Of a stretch of DNA of 64,000 nucleotides, positions 24,567 to 32,994 are shown in pieces. Within the stretch, counting starts at the first letter, position 1. Every line of letters begins with the position of its first letter. The stretch is from CADCWK01 sp964244115 (GTDB taxonomy: Bacteria > Chloroflexota > Chloroflexia > Thermomicrobiales > UBA6265), in NCBI GenBank assembly GCA_964244115.1, contig CAXTHM010000012.1, positions 1 through 64,000 on the forward strand. Direction: 5' to 3'. The notes below the pieces were generated by a model. That model was not told the DNA's origin, made no database searches, and saw only the letters and a list, made by a program, of their open reading frames with translations. The translations under genes and the position numbers were made by a program.

Positions 24567-24642
24567 CCGTCGTCGTAGCGGCGAAGCTTGCGAGCCCGGC
24601 CGCCGCAGCGGCCATCGCCCCGCAGGGCGATAATGGGGTTCA
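24566..24642 (-). repeat. Family B intergenic repeat, copy B2
   Basis: Read on the minus strand: ATCGCCCTGCGGGGCGAT hairpin, GGCCGC-TGCG-GCGGCC hairpin, GGGCTCGCAAGCTTCGCC and CTACGACG. The first two hairpins are identical to those at 43091..43124. It is inserted between two family A copies. Confidence 0.55.
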
Positions 24643-24678
24643 CGACGAGCCCTATCACGGCCGAACGTCCGGTCGCTA

Positions 24679-24852
24679 AGGAGACCTCTCCCCCAGCCCC
24701 TCTCTGGTCACCTACTCGCTCACCCGCTGACGCGGCTTCGGCTCGGAGGTGCCCGGAGAGGGGAGCGACATGCGCTCGCGGTCACACACCAAGCTTCAAA
24801 CCGAATTCCGTGTGACGCGGCCTGGGCTCGCAGGTGCCCGGAGAGGGGAGCA
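24679..24852 (+). repeat. Family A intergenic repeats, copies A3b and partial A3c
   Basis: GAGACCTCTCCCCC, CTCGCTCACCCGCTGACGCGGC, GGCTCGGAGGTGCCCGGAG and AGGGGAGC (24679..24770) reproduce the family core. A partial second core (GGGCTCGCAGGTGCCCGGAG, AGGGGAGC) ends at 24852. Between them CACCAAGCTTCAAACCGAAT matches, inverted, a segment inside the element at 9843..10012, so the internal sequence is conserved as well. Confidence 0.6.
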
Positions 24853-24936
24853 ACATCCCCGATTTGGGTCAGGCGACCCGTTCGGTGACCGCTGAACACC
24901 GGGGTCGTCGGCCAGAAGGTCAACATAGGCCAATTG

Positions 24937-25809
24937 CTACCGAGACTGCGGGTCTCGCCAGGAGTGCATCGGCTCCCAGCCGATCGCCGCCTTGGCCGCG
25001 CTGATGTCGAAGGCCCCGGTGAAGCCGGGTAGCGGCCGGCGAATCTCGAGCGACGGGATGTGCGTCCGGAGCAGCGCCTCCATCGGCTCGTCGGCCAGGG
25101 TGTCGGCCGCCGTGATGATCAGGGGCCGGCAGCCGACACCTTCTGCCTCGATGGCCATCCGGTTCGCCCGGGCGGCGTCGCGGACATCGACGTAGGACCA
25201 GAGCGTCTTGGCGTTGTCGGCGTGATCGAGGTCGTACGTCTCGCGCCGGGTCCGGATCTCGGCCGGCGTCCCGACGTAGCTGTAGCGGAGCGAGACGACC
25301 TGCATGCCGCTGCGGCGGTGGAAGACCTCGGCGGTCTTCTCGTTGACCTCCTTCGAGAGCCCATACGAGTCGGCGTTCTCGAACGGGTGCGCCTCGTCGA
25401 CCGGGGCGTACGCGAAGAACCGGGGTTCGTCGGACCAGGCCGTGCCGTAGGCCGAGATGCTGCTGGCGAGCACGACCCGGCGGATGCCGAGCGTCTCGGC
25501 GGCCTGGAGGACGTTGAAGGTCCCGACGACGTTGTTGCGGAAGACGGTGGTATCCGGGATCGAGCGCGGCGCCGGGATGGCACCGAGGTGGATCACCGCG
25601 TCGGCACCCCGCATCGCCCAGACCGCCTCGCCGGCATCGACGAGATCGGCCTGCCGGAAGGTCGCCCCGGCGAGCGCCGCGGCGTCCACTTCGGGCAGCG
25701 CCCGCGGTGGCCGCTGATCGGACAGGATGACCTCGTGACCGTGGGCGAGGAGTTCGACGACGGTGAACTGGCCGACGCGACCGGCCCCGCCTGTGACCAG
25801 CACGTTCAT
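24937..25809 (-). CDS. Extended SDR: NAD-dependent epimerase/dehydrogenase, possible uronate dehydrogenase
   Basis: The 290-aa protein begins MNVLVTGGAGRVGQFTVVEL, the GxxGxxG NAD-binding loop. VVLASSISAYG supplies the Ser and SYGLSKEVNEK the YxxxK catalytic pair. It resembles UDP-glucose 4-epimerase-like extended SDRs of the size of uronate dehydrogenases (about 265-290 aa), which lack the long nucleotide-sugar-binding C-terminus. Beside two mannonate dehydratases a hexuronate or aldonate substrate is plausible but inferred. Its ATG overlaps the stop of the UxuA-type gene by four bases, so the two are translationally coupled. Confidence 0.8.
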   Translation of the reverse strand: MNVLVTGGAGRVGQFTVVELLAHGHEVILSDQRPPRALPEVDAAALAGATFRQADLVDAGEAVWAMRGADAVIHLGAIPAPRSIPDTTVFRNNVVGTFNVLQAAETLGIRRVVLASSISAYGTAWSDEPRFFAYAPVDEAHPFENADSYGLSKEVNEKTAEVFHRRSGMQVVSLRYSYVGTPAEIRTRRETYDLDHADNAKTLWSYVDVRDAARANRMAIEAEGVGCRPLIITAADTLADEPMEALLRTHIPSLEIRRPLPGFTGAFDISAAKAAIGWEPMHSWRDPQSR

Positions 25810-26798
25810 CGGGTGACCTCGTAGCGGCGGGCGGTGGCCTGCTGGAGGCCGCGGACGTAACCGATCGCGTAGAGCCGTCCCATCATGTCGTACCCCGGCT
25901 CCTTGAGCGCCTCACCGGCCATCGTCGGGACGTGATCGGGCCGGACCGGACCCTCGAAGCCGACCTCGTAGTAGGCGTCCATCGCGGCGGCCATGTCGGT
26001 CTGGCCGTCGTCGTGGAAGGTCTCGGCGAAGTCGTCCGGGGTGCCCTGGACGTCGCGGAAGTGGACGAAGCCGATCTTCCCCTGGCCGCCGAAGCGCCGG
26101 ATCTCGGCTGGGACGTCGGCACCCATCGTCGCGACCGTGCCCTGGCAGAAGGTGAGCTGGTTGGCCGGGCTCGGAGCCAGGTCGAGGACCCGCTGGAGGG
26201 CGTCTGGCGACGTGATGATCCGGCTGACGCCCCGGATCGGCGAGATCGGCGGGTCGTCCGGGTGGAGGGCGAGGGTCACACCGGCCTCCTCGGCGACCGG
26301 AACGATGGCCTCCAGGAAGCGGTGCATCCCCTCCCAGAGCTGGGCCTCGGAGATCGGCGTCTCGACGGCGTCCGGCTCCCTCGCCATCACGGCGTGGTCG
26401 TAGGCCGTCACCCGGGCACCGCCGCGGGTCTCCTGGTCGAGCGCCGTCCGGGTCCAGTTGAAGACGGCCATCCAGTTCCAGCAGGCGACCGTGATGCCGG
26501 CCTCACCCATGTCGCGCACGAGTTGCTGGGCCTCCTCGATCTCCCGGTTGGCCTTCGCTCCCGCCCTGGCAATCTTGGTGTCCTCGAGCATCGGGAACGC
26601 CGTCTCCAGCACCGTCAGCTCGATCCCGTGGTCGGCGAACCGTTGCTTCTGCTCGCGCAACGCGGCGAGCGTCGGTTTCGGGCCCGTGTCGTCGCGGTGA
26701 TAGCCGGGCACCGACGAGACGGCGTGTTCGACGCCGAGCTGGTTTGCCATGACCCAGAGCGGTGTGGGGTGAGGCGGCAGGTATTCGGCCAGCAACAT
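25806..26798 (-). CDS. uxuA: Mannonate dehydratase, UxuA type
   Basis: UxuA converts D-mannonate to 2-keto-3-deoxygluconate. Family blocks in the 330-aa protein are VACWNWMAVFNWTRTALDQ, TLALHPDDPPISPIRGVSRI, NQLTFCQGTVATMGADV and GPVRPDHVPTMAGE, a TIM-barrel metal site with His/Asp/Cys/His ligands. The length is slightly short for UxuA (350-395 aa). AGGGGAG precedes the ATG at 26798; upstream codons in frame to 27011 belong to the antisense of ManD. The gene lies 50 bases after ManD and overlaps the SDR gene. Confidence 0.87.
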   Translation of the reverse strand: MLLAEYLPPHPTPLWVMANQLGVEHAVSSVPGYHRDDTGPKPTLAALREQKQRFADHGIELTVLETAFPMLEDTKIARAGAKANREIEEAQQLVRDMGEAGITVACWNWMAVFNWTRTALDQETRGGARVTAYDHAVMAREPDAVETPISEAQLWEGMHRFLEAIVPVAEEAGVTLALHPDDPPISPIRGVSRIITSPDALQRVLDLAPSPANQLTFCQGTVATMGADVPAEIRRFGGQGKIGFVHFRDVQGTPDDFAETFHDDGQTDMAAAMDAYYEVGFEGPVRPDHVPTMAGEALKEPGYDMMGRLYAIGYVRGLQQATARRYEVTR

Positions 26799-26848
26799 CG
26801 GACGAAGCTCCCCTGAGATTGGCGTCGGATCAGGGCGGTAACAGCCGA

Positions 26849-28162
26849 TCAGGGGGTGATGACGGTCCCGTCGAGGCGCCGGACGGGGGGCCAGGCCCCG
26901 TTGAGGACGTGGTCGGGGAACGGGTACGTCGCTGCCAGGGTCTCGTCGATGTCGATCCCGAGACCCGGCTGCTCGTTCGACCACAACATGCCCTCCCGGA
27001 CCTCGGGGCAACCGGGGAAGACCTCCCGGGTCCGCTCGCCGAAGGCCGCCAGCTCCTGGATGCCGAAGTTCGGAGCGGACAGGTCGAGCTGGAGATTGGC
27101 GCTATGGCCGACGGGTGAGACGTCGCCGGGCCCGTGCCAGGCGGTCCGGACGCCGAAGAACTCGCAGAACCCCGCCAGCTTTCGGGCCGGCGTCAGGCCA
27201 CCGATGTCGGAGATGTGGACGCGAATGAAGTCGATCATCCGGTCCTTGATCAGGTCGACGTACTCGGCCTGGTTGACATAGAGCTCGCCCATCGCGATCG
27301 GGATCGCGGTCTGCTGGCGGAGGAGCGGGAAGTAGCCGTTGTTCTCAGGTGAGAACGGGTCCTCCAGGAAGAACAGGTTGAACCGCTCCAGCTCCTTCGC
27401 CAGGCCGATCGCCTGGATCGGCGGCACCCGCTCGTGGATGTCGTGGAGCAACTCGACACCGTCGCCCAGCTCGGTCCGGAGGTGATCGAACAGCCGCGGG
27501 ATCGTCCGGCAGTAGGCGGTCGGTTCCCAGGGTTCCTGTTCCGGCCGGAGATGGTAGGCCGACCACGGCGAGCCGTCCTTCGGGGCGGCGGCGCCGTAGG
27601 TGGACATGCCCTCGATGGCCATCTGGGCCCGGACATGGCGAAAGCCCTGGTCGATGAGCTGTCGGGCGCTGTCCGCGACCTCCTCGACGCTGCTGCCATT
27701 GGCGTGGGCGTAGCATGGCGCGGCCTTCCGGACCTTGCCACCGAGGAGCTGGTAGACCGGCATCCCGGCCCGCTTGCCCTTGATGTCCCAGAGCGCCTGG
27801 TCGACGCCGGACATCGCGTTGTGCAGGACCGGACCGCTGCGCCAGTAGGAACTGACGAACGAGGTCTGCCAGATGTCCTCGATGTCGTCCACGTCGCGGC
27901 CGATCAGGAAGGGCCGCAGGTACTCCTCGATCGCGGTCTTCACCACCAGCGGTCGCTGAGTGAACGTCGCGCAGCCGAGACCGTGGAGCCCGGGCTCGGA
28001 TGTCTCGATCTTCACGACGACCAGCCGGATGCCGTCCGGCGCGGTCAGGATCACCTTCACGTCACGGATGCGGACGCCGGAGGGATCGTGCGACTGCCAC
28101 GGTGTCGGGACATTGGGGGCGATCGGCGCGGGTGCCGCCGACGGGTCGTTGTCGTTCGCCAA
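26849..28162 (-). CDS. D-mannonate dehydratase-like enolase-superfamily enzyme, ManD/RspA type
   Basis: This 437-aa enolase-superfamily member has the ManD pattern. LHDIHERVPP supplies the first metal Asp/His pair, FLEDPFSPEN and IAMGELYVNQ the further acidic ligands, and TAWHGPGDVSPVGHSANLQL is the diagnostic ManD C-terminal loop. Many ManD homologues have low mannonate or gluconate dehydratase activity, so the true substrate may differ. A hydrophilic Pro/Ala-rich N-terminal extension of about 25 residues precedes the capping domain. It is first in the set ManD-uxuA-SDR. Confidence 0.85.
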   Translation of the reverse strand: MANDNDPSAAPAPIAPNVPTPWQSHDPSGVRIRDVKVILTAPDGIRLVVVKIETSEPGLHGLGCATFTQRPLVVKTAIEEYLRPFLIGRDVDDIEDIWQTSFVSSYWRSGPVLHNAMSGVDQALWDIKGKRAGMPVYQLLGGKVRKAAPCYAHANGSSVEEVADSARQLIDQGFRHVRAQMAIEGMSTYGAAAPKDGSPWSAYHLRPEQEPWEPTAYCRTIPRLFDHLRTELGDGVELLHDIHERVPPIQAIGLAKELERFNLFFLEDPFSPENNGYFPLLRQQTAIPIAMGELYVNQAEYVDLIKDRMIDFIRVHISDIGGLTPARKLAGFCEFFGVRTAWHGPGDVSPVGHSANLQLDLSAPNFGIQELAAFGERTREVFPGCPEVREGMLWSNEQPGLGIDIDETLAATYPFPDHVLNGAWPPVRRLDGTVITP

Positions 28163-28300
28163 GGGAGGCTCCTTTGCCTGTCGCGAGGTCCGGTCCCGCT
28201 CCGACCCGACCAGCCAGCCGGATCACGGGAGAGCAGCTATTCCGGCAGGCTACCATAGCTTCCGGGGAGCGGGAACCGGTCCCGGAGGGCCCGCGGAGAA

Positions 28301-28339
28301 CGCCGACGGCCCACCGGATGGATCGGTGGGCCGTCAGCG
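28301..28339. terminator. Terminator-like hairpin after guaB
   Basis: GACGGCCCACC pairs with GGTGGGCCGTC, extended by partly paired flanks, in the 201-base gap between the guaB stop and the ManD start. A nearly identical GACGGCCCACC stem occurs at 43191..43229. Confidence 0.6.
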
Positions 28340-28363
28340 TCAGCTCATGTCGGAAGACCCCGC

Positions 28364-29956
28364 TCAGATCCCGCCGGAGCGGTAGTTCGGCGATTCCTTG
28401 GTGATCACGACATCGTGCGGGTGGCTCTCCCGGAGGCCGGCCGCGGTAATCTGGACGAACTGGGTGTCGTTCTTGAGGGCCCGGATGTCGGCGGCCCCGA
28501 CGTAGAACATGGACGAGCGCAGGCCGCCCGTCAACTGGTAGACCATCGTGGCGAGCGGACCCTTGTAGGCGACCCGCCCCTCGATCCCTTCCGGGACGAG
28601 CTTCTGGACCGAGGTCACGTTCTGCTGCGAGTAGCGGTCCTTGGAGAACGACCGGGCCCGCATCGCGCCGAGCGAGCCCATGCCGCGGTACTCCTTGAAC
28701 CGTTCGCCCTGGAACAGGACGACCTCGCCTGGGCTCTCGTCGACGCCGGCCAGCAGGCTGCCCAGCATCACGACGTCGGCCCCGGCGGCGATCGCCTTCG
28801 AGATGTCGCCCGAGTACTGGATGCCGCCGTCGGCGATGACGGGGATGCCGAACCGCTGCGCGACGGAGGCGACGTCATTGATCGCGGTGATCTGGGGGAC
28901 ACCCGTCCCGGCCACGATCCGGGTCGTGCAGATCGTACCCGGCCCGATCCCGACCTTGATCGCGTCCGCGCCGGCGTCGATCAGGTGCGTGGCGCCGTCG
29001 GCGGTGGCGACGTTGCCGGCGATCAGCGGGACGCTGAGCTGACGCTTGAGCAGGCGGACCATGTCGACGACACCGGCCGAGTCGCCGTGAGCGATATCGA
29101 CGACGATGACGTCGACGCCAGCCGCCGCCAGCGCGATGGCTCGCTCTTCGCCGTCCGGGCCGACCCCGACCGCCGCTCCGACCCGCAGCCGGCCGCGGGA
29201 ATCCTTGGTCGCGTCCGGGAACTGGATCCGCTTCTGGATGTCCTTGACCGTAATCAGGCCGGTCAGGTGGCCGCGGTCGTCGACGATGAGCAGCTTCTCG
29301 ACCTTCTGCCGATGGAGGATGTCGCTGGCCTCTTCGAGCGTCGTGCCCGTGCGGGCCGTGACGAGGTTCTCGCTCGTCATCACCTGGCTGACCGGCTGGT
29401 CGATGTTCTGGATGAAGCGGAGATCGCGGTTGGTCAGGATGCCGACGAGCCGACCGTCCGCCTCGACGATCGGGACGCCCGAGATGTGATACCGCTCCAT
29501 CACGGCGAGGGCATCGGCGATCGGGCTGTCCGGGCCGAGCGTCACCGGCTCGACGATCATCCCGGACTCGCTGCGCTTGACCTTGTCGACCTCGGCGACC
29601 TGGTCCTCGATGCTGAGGTTGCGGTGGATGATGCCGAGGCCGCCCTCACGGGCCAGCGCGATCGCCATCCGGGCTTCGGTGACGGTGTCCATCGCGGCCG
29701 AGAGGATCGGGATGTGGAGCTCGATGTCGGCGACGAGCCGGGTCCGGGTCGAGACGTCCGCCGGTAGGACGTCCGAGTAGCGGGGCAGCAGCAGGACGTC
29801 ATCGAAGGTGAAGCCGAGACCGGAGAACTTGTCGCTCCGCATGGTCTGGCTACGGCCGGCGAAGGCGTCGGCGGCCGTGTCGCGGCTGCCGGGGATGAGG
29901 GGTTCCTGGCCGTCGATGACGCTGTGGTGATCGTGCCGGTTTTGGGTGGTGGTCAT
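28364..29956 (-). CDS. guaB: Inosine-5'-monophosphate dehydrogenase
   Basis: GuaB oxidises IMP to XMP with NAD, the committed step to GTP. FTFDDVLLLPRYSDVLP opens the barrel. Two CBS domains (about residues 135-250) interrupt it. GIGPGTICTTRIVAGTG holds the catalytic Cys, GMGSLGAM and VPEGIEGRV are the IMP and flap motifs. GGAGG six bases before the ATG at 29956 supports a 530-aa product with about 40 extra N-terminal residues; MRSDKFSGLGF further in is the alternative start. Standing downstream of parA on the same strand, it has its own promoter candidate. Confidence 0.95.
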   Translation of the reverse strand: MTTTQNRHDHHSVIDGQEPLIPGSRDTAADAFAGRSQTMRSDKFSGLGFTFDDVLLLPRYSDVLPADVSTRTRLVADIELHIPILSAAMDTVTEARMAIALAREGGLGIIHRNLSIEDQVAEVDKVKRSESGMIVEPVTLGPDSPIADALAVMERYHISGVPIVEADGRLVGILTNRDLRFIQNIDQPVSQVMTSENLVTARTGTTLEEASDILHRQKVEKLLIVDDRGHLTGLITVKDIQKRIQFPDATKDSRGRLRVGAAVGVGPDGEERAIALAAAGVDVIVVDIAHGDSAGVVDMVRLLKRQLSVPLIAGNVATADGATHLIDAGADAIKVGIGPGTICTTRIVAGTGVPQITAINDVASVAQRFGIPVIADGGIQYSGDISKAIAAGADVVMLGSLLAGVDESPGEVVLFQGERFKEYRGMGSLGAMRARSFSKDRYSQQNVTSVQKLVPEGIEGRVAYKGPLATMVYQLTGGLRSSMFYVGAADIRALKNDTQFVQITAAGLRESHPHDVVITKESPNYRSGGI

Positions 29957-30097
29957 TCCGCGCCTCCGTGGTCGATGAGCCAAGCCGACAGGATCGGGCC
30001 GGTCCGGGAGTCGGAGCTTCCGGACACATCGGGCGGCTGCGCGGCGTCGCCCGTTGGAGGGCGCCACAGCCCTCATCGGAGTCGTTTTGATCCTGAG

Positions 30098-30106
30098 ATG
30101 ATACCA
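30098..30106 (-). promoter_or_regulatory. Extended -10 promoter candidate for guaB
   Basis: TGGTATCAT on the minus strand is an extended -10 about 140 bases before the guaB ATG. It lies just after the parA stop region and has no clear -35. The nine bases match those upstream of gyrA and the PHP gene. Confidence 0.4.
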
Positions 30107-30124
30107 ACCGGGTGCAAGTCGGGG

Positions 30125-30988
30125 TCAGCGGGCGGCAGGGAGCCCGAGGCGCTGGATCAGTTCGGTCGCGAGGCGCTGGTAGGCAACCGCGCCGTTGGAC
30201 TTCGGGTCGTACTCGGCGATCGACAGCCCGTAGCTCGGAGCCTCGGCCAGCCGGATCGAGCGGGGGATGACGGTCGTGAACAGTTCCTTGGGGTAGAACC
30301 GGCGGACCTCCTCGACGACCTGGGCTGAGAGCCGGGTCCGAGCGTCGTACATCGTCATCAGGACGCCAGTGATGCCGAGCTCCGGGTTGAGGTGCTGCCG
30401 GACCTGGCCGATCGTGCGCTGGAGCTGCGTCAACCCTTCGAGGGGCAGGAACTCACACTGGATCGGGATCAGGACGGAGTGGGCGGCGGTGAAGGCGTTG
30501 ACCGTCAGGAGACCGAGCGAGGGTGGGCAGTCGATCATGACGAGATCGTAGCGGCCCTCGACGCCGGCGAGGGCGCGCTGGAGCTGGCGTTCGCGATCCT
30601 CGATGTCGACCAGTTCGATCTCGGCGGCGGCGAGGCTGGAACTGGTTGCGACGATGTCGAGGTTGTCGCGCCCCGACGGACGGGCCGCATCGGTCGCCTG
30701 GGCCCGTCCGATCATCAGGTCGTAGGTGGTCCGGACGAGGCCCGACTTGTCGACGCCCAGGGACGATGAGGCGTTGCCCTGCGGGTCGAGGTCGATCAGC
30801 AGGACGCGGATCCCCTCGCGGGCCAGCATGACGGCGGTCGCGACGCTGGTCGTCGTCTTGCCGACGCCACCCTTCTGGTTGGCGATCGCCAGCACGGGCA
30901 CCGGCAGCGACGCCGCCGGGCGCGCCGACGCGGGGATGGGCGACGCGGCGGTCGGCTGGCTCGACGCGGGGTTGGCCGTCACATTCAC
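30125..30988 (-). CDS. parA: ParA/Soj-family chromosome-partitioning ATPase
   Basis: ParA ATPases move ParB-parS complexes or act as regulators. After a Pro/Ala-rich N-terminal tail of about 35 residues comes LAIANQKGGVGKTTTSVATA, the deviant Walker A with both lysines. LLIDLDPQGNASSSLG and LVMIDCPPSLGLLTVNAF are Walker A' and B. The C-terminal TVIPRSIRLAEAPSYGLSI is Soj-like. The start is a GTG at 30988 (287 aa) with AGGGACGG upstream, although the frame stays open to 31114. No parB or parS site was recognised nearby, which is unusual for a chromosomal Soj. Confidence 0.9.
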   Translation of the reverse strand: MNVTANPASSQPTAASPIPASARPAASLPVPVLAIANQKGGVGKTTTSVATAVMLAREGIRVLLIDLDPQGNASSSLGVDKSGLVRTTYDLMIGRAQATDAARPSGRDNLDIVATSSSLAAAEIELVDIEDRERQLQRALAGVEGRYDLVMIDCPPSLGLLTVNAFTAAHSVLIPIQCEFLPLEGLTQLQRTIGQVRQHLNPELGITGVLMTMYDARTRLSAQVVEEVRRFYPKELFTTVIPRSIRLAEAPSYGLSIAEYDPKSNGAVAYQRLATELIQRLGLPAAR

Positions 30989-31156
30989 CGTTCGCCGTCC
31001 CTGACTGCTCGTTTCGGGTGTCCAGACGTGTCGGGAACCGGCCCCAAGGAGCGATCGGTAGGACCGATGGCGCGGGGGCAGTGGCTCTGGACAGGACGGA
31101 GGCAAGGCTACCACGGTGGCGGGGCCGGAACAGCGATTCGGCCGGTCCCGACGACG

Positions 31157-31906
31157 TCAGACGAGCAGGCGCTGGCGGAGTGTCCGGATGGCTTCCGGGG
31201 TCACGCCGGCGTCGACCAGGTAGGCCTCCGTGGAACCGTACTCGGCGTCGATGATCGCCAGGGTCGCGGCCAGGACCATCGCGTCGACGCGGAGCAGCTC
31301 GACCGGGATCATATCGAGGTGGCTGAGTTCCTCCGGCGTCAACCGCTCGCGGAAGGCGAGGAAGTTGCTCTCGGTCAGCAGGTAGTCCTCCGTCACGGTG
31401 GCGTCGTCGACGCCGAGCAGCCGGAGCAGCAGCGCGATGCTGATCCCGGTGCGGTCCTTGCCGGCAGCGCAGTGGACGACGGCGGGCATCGTCTCATCGC
31501 TGGCCAGCGTCGTCATGACGGTCGCGATCGCACCCTTCGCCTCGACGACGATCCCGCGGTACAGCTCGGCCAGGGTCCACTCCTGCCAGCTCGGGTCGGC
31601 CTCCTCGCCGATCCGGCCGAACGGGATGTGGACGACGTTCATCCCCGGCTCGTCGTGGATCAGGCCGCTGCCGCCCTCGGTGATCTCACGGCCGGAGCGC
31701 AGGTCCAGGATCGTCCGGACGCCGAGCGGCCGAAGCTGATCGACATCGCCATGGGTCAGCCGGTGGACGGCGTCGCTCCGGAACACGCGGCCCCAGCGGG
31801 TGTGATGGCCGTCGGTCGTCTCGTAGCCGCCGATGTCGCGGAAGTTGTACGCGCCGGCGAGCAGATAGTTCCGGGGACGGGGGCTGATCGCGGGACTGTC
31901 GGTCAT
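31157..31906 (-). CDS. Tyrosine-protein phosphatase family (IphP-like)
   Basis: The 249-aa product carries VHCAAGKDRTGISIALLL, the HCxxGKDRTG P-loop of the Y_phosphatase3/IphP group, and NFRDIGGYET at the N-terminus, typical of that group. These act on phosphotyrosine or phosphoinositides; the target is unknown. GGAGAC lies seven bases before the ATG at 31906. It is 61 bases downstream of an unknown coiled-coil-containing gene on the same strand and probably shares its transcript. Confidence 0.9.
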   Translation of the reverse strand: MTDSPAISPRPRNYLLAGAYNFRDIGGYETTDGHHTRWGRVFRSDAVHRLTHGDVDQLRPLGVRTILDLRSGREITEGGSGLIHDEPGMNVVHIPFGRIGEEADPSWQEWTLAELYRGIVVEAKGAIATVMTTLASDETMPAVVHCAAGKDRTGISIALLLRLLGVDDATVTEDYLLTESNFLAFRERLTPEELSHLDMIPVELLRVDAMVLAATLAIIDAEYGSTEAYLVDAGVTPEAIRTLRQRLLV

Positions 31907-31967
31907 GAGTCGTGTCTCCACTGGGTAGTCGTTGTGTAGTACGGCGATTTCGGGGGGTGCGGACCGG

Positions 31968-32858
31968 TCAGACTTGGTCCGGATCGACCCCGAGCGTGAC
32001 CAGGTCGTCCATGACGGTCGCCAGCCGCTTCCGGGCGATCGGAAGCCGGTCCGTGAGCGTCCGGCGCTGCTCGTCCTCACGGGTCAGTTCCTGCCGGAGG
32101 CGCTCCTCCTCGGCCCGGAGTTCCTGCCGCCGGTAGGCGCGCTGGACCCGGACGTTGTTGGTCCCGTGCAGGTTGGTCCAGCCACCGACCTCGTCATCCT
32201 CGCGGATGATGTCCCGCAGCGTCTTAACGTTTGGCGAAGCGGTACCTTCCAGGGCGGCATCGCGAACCGTGAGGGCGAAGGTCGCGAGCGCGGTCTCCAG
32301 GATCGGTTGCCAGTCTGGTGGCGGCACGGGATCGGCCCCGGTGGCGATCAGGCCGGGGTCGCCGCCGGTCCGACGGAGGTCGCCGTGGACGACCATCCCG
32401 CCCCGATTGTCCCAGTCCGACGCCTCGACGTAGTCCAACGGCTGATCTCCGACCCGGAACGAGACCCGCGAGGGCTCCGCGCTCGTGACTACCGGCTGGC
32501 TGACGGGAAGGGCCGGGACCGTCCAGGTCGGCTCCGGGGCGATCGACGCCAGCGCGGCGCGATCGGCGGCGATCGTCGCGATCGACTCCTGGAGCAGGCT
32601 GATGCGCTCCCGCCACGGGTTGTCCGGCGACAGCGCGAGCTCGCCCTGCTCGATGTCGAACCGGAGCCCGTCCCGTCGCCGGATCAGATCGCCGATCCGG
32701 CGCTCGCGGCGCTCCGGCGAGAGGACGCTGGTGGTCGGCGTGCGCAGCCGCGGCGGCGACCCGTACGAGGCCGTCCGGGGCTGGTCGTCGGGCGTGGGCC
32801 TCGCCACGACGGTCGGTTCAGGCGTCTCACTCGACTTCCAGAATTGCCATCGCGGCAT
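31968..32858 (-). CDS. Hypothetical protein with coiled-coil ends, 296 aa
   Basis: I do not recognise this protein. It begins MPRWQFWKSSETPEPTVVAR with a Pro/Thr-rich, probably disordered segment of 45 residues. A charged helix ERRERRIGDLIRRRDGLRFD follows. The centre (about 100-200) reads as a compact domain with VSFRVGDQPLDYVEASDWDN. The final 70 residues, rich in Arg, Glu and Leu, form a likely coiled coil. There is no signal peptide or membrane helix. Conservation cannot be judged from one sequence. It precedes the phosphatase gene, suggesting a functional partner. Confidence 0.65.
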   Translation of the reverse strand: MPRWQFWKSSETPEPTVVARPTPDDQPRTASYGSPPRLRTPTTSVLSPERRERRIGDLIRRRDGLRFDIEQGELALSPDNPWRERISLLQESIATIAADRAALASIAPEPTWTVPALPVSQPVVTSAEPSRVSFRVGDQPLDYVEASDWDNRGGMVVHGDLRRTGGDPGLIATGADPVPPPDWQPILETALATFALTVRDAALEGTASPNVKTLRDIIREDDEVGGWTNLHGTNNVRVQRAYRRQELRAEEERLRQELTREDEQRRTLTDRLPIARKRLATVMDDLVTLGVDPDQV

Positions 32859-32994
32859 CGGTCTCGACCTCCGGAACAGGTTCGATCAGTCGCTCCCGGC
32901 ATCCCGGAAAATGCTGGCCGAGGTCGATGACCGCCCTCGGTGGTTTCGAGCCGGCCGGTTGGCACGGCTCCGCACATGATGCCATCATCCGGAC

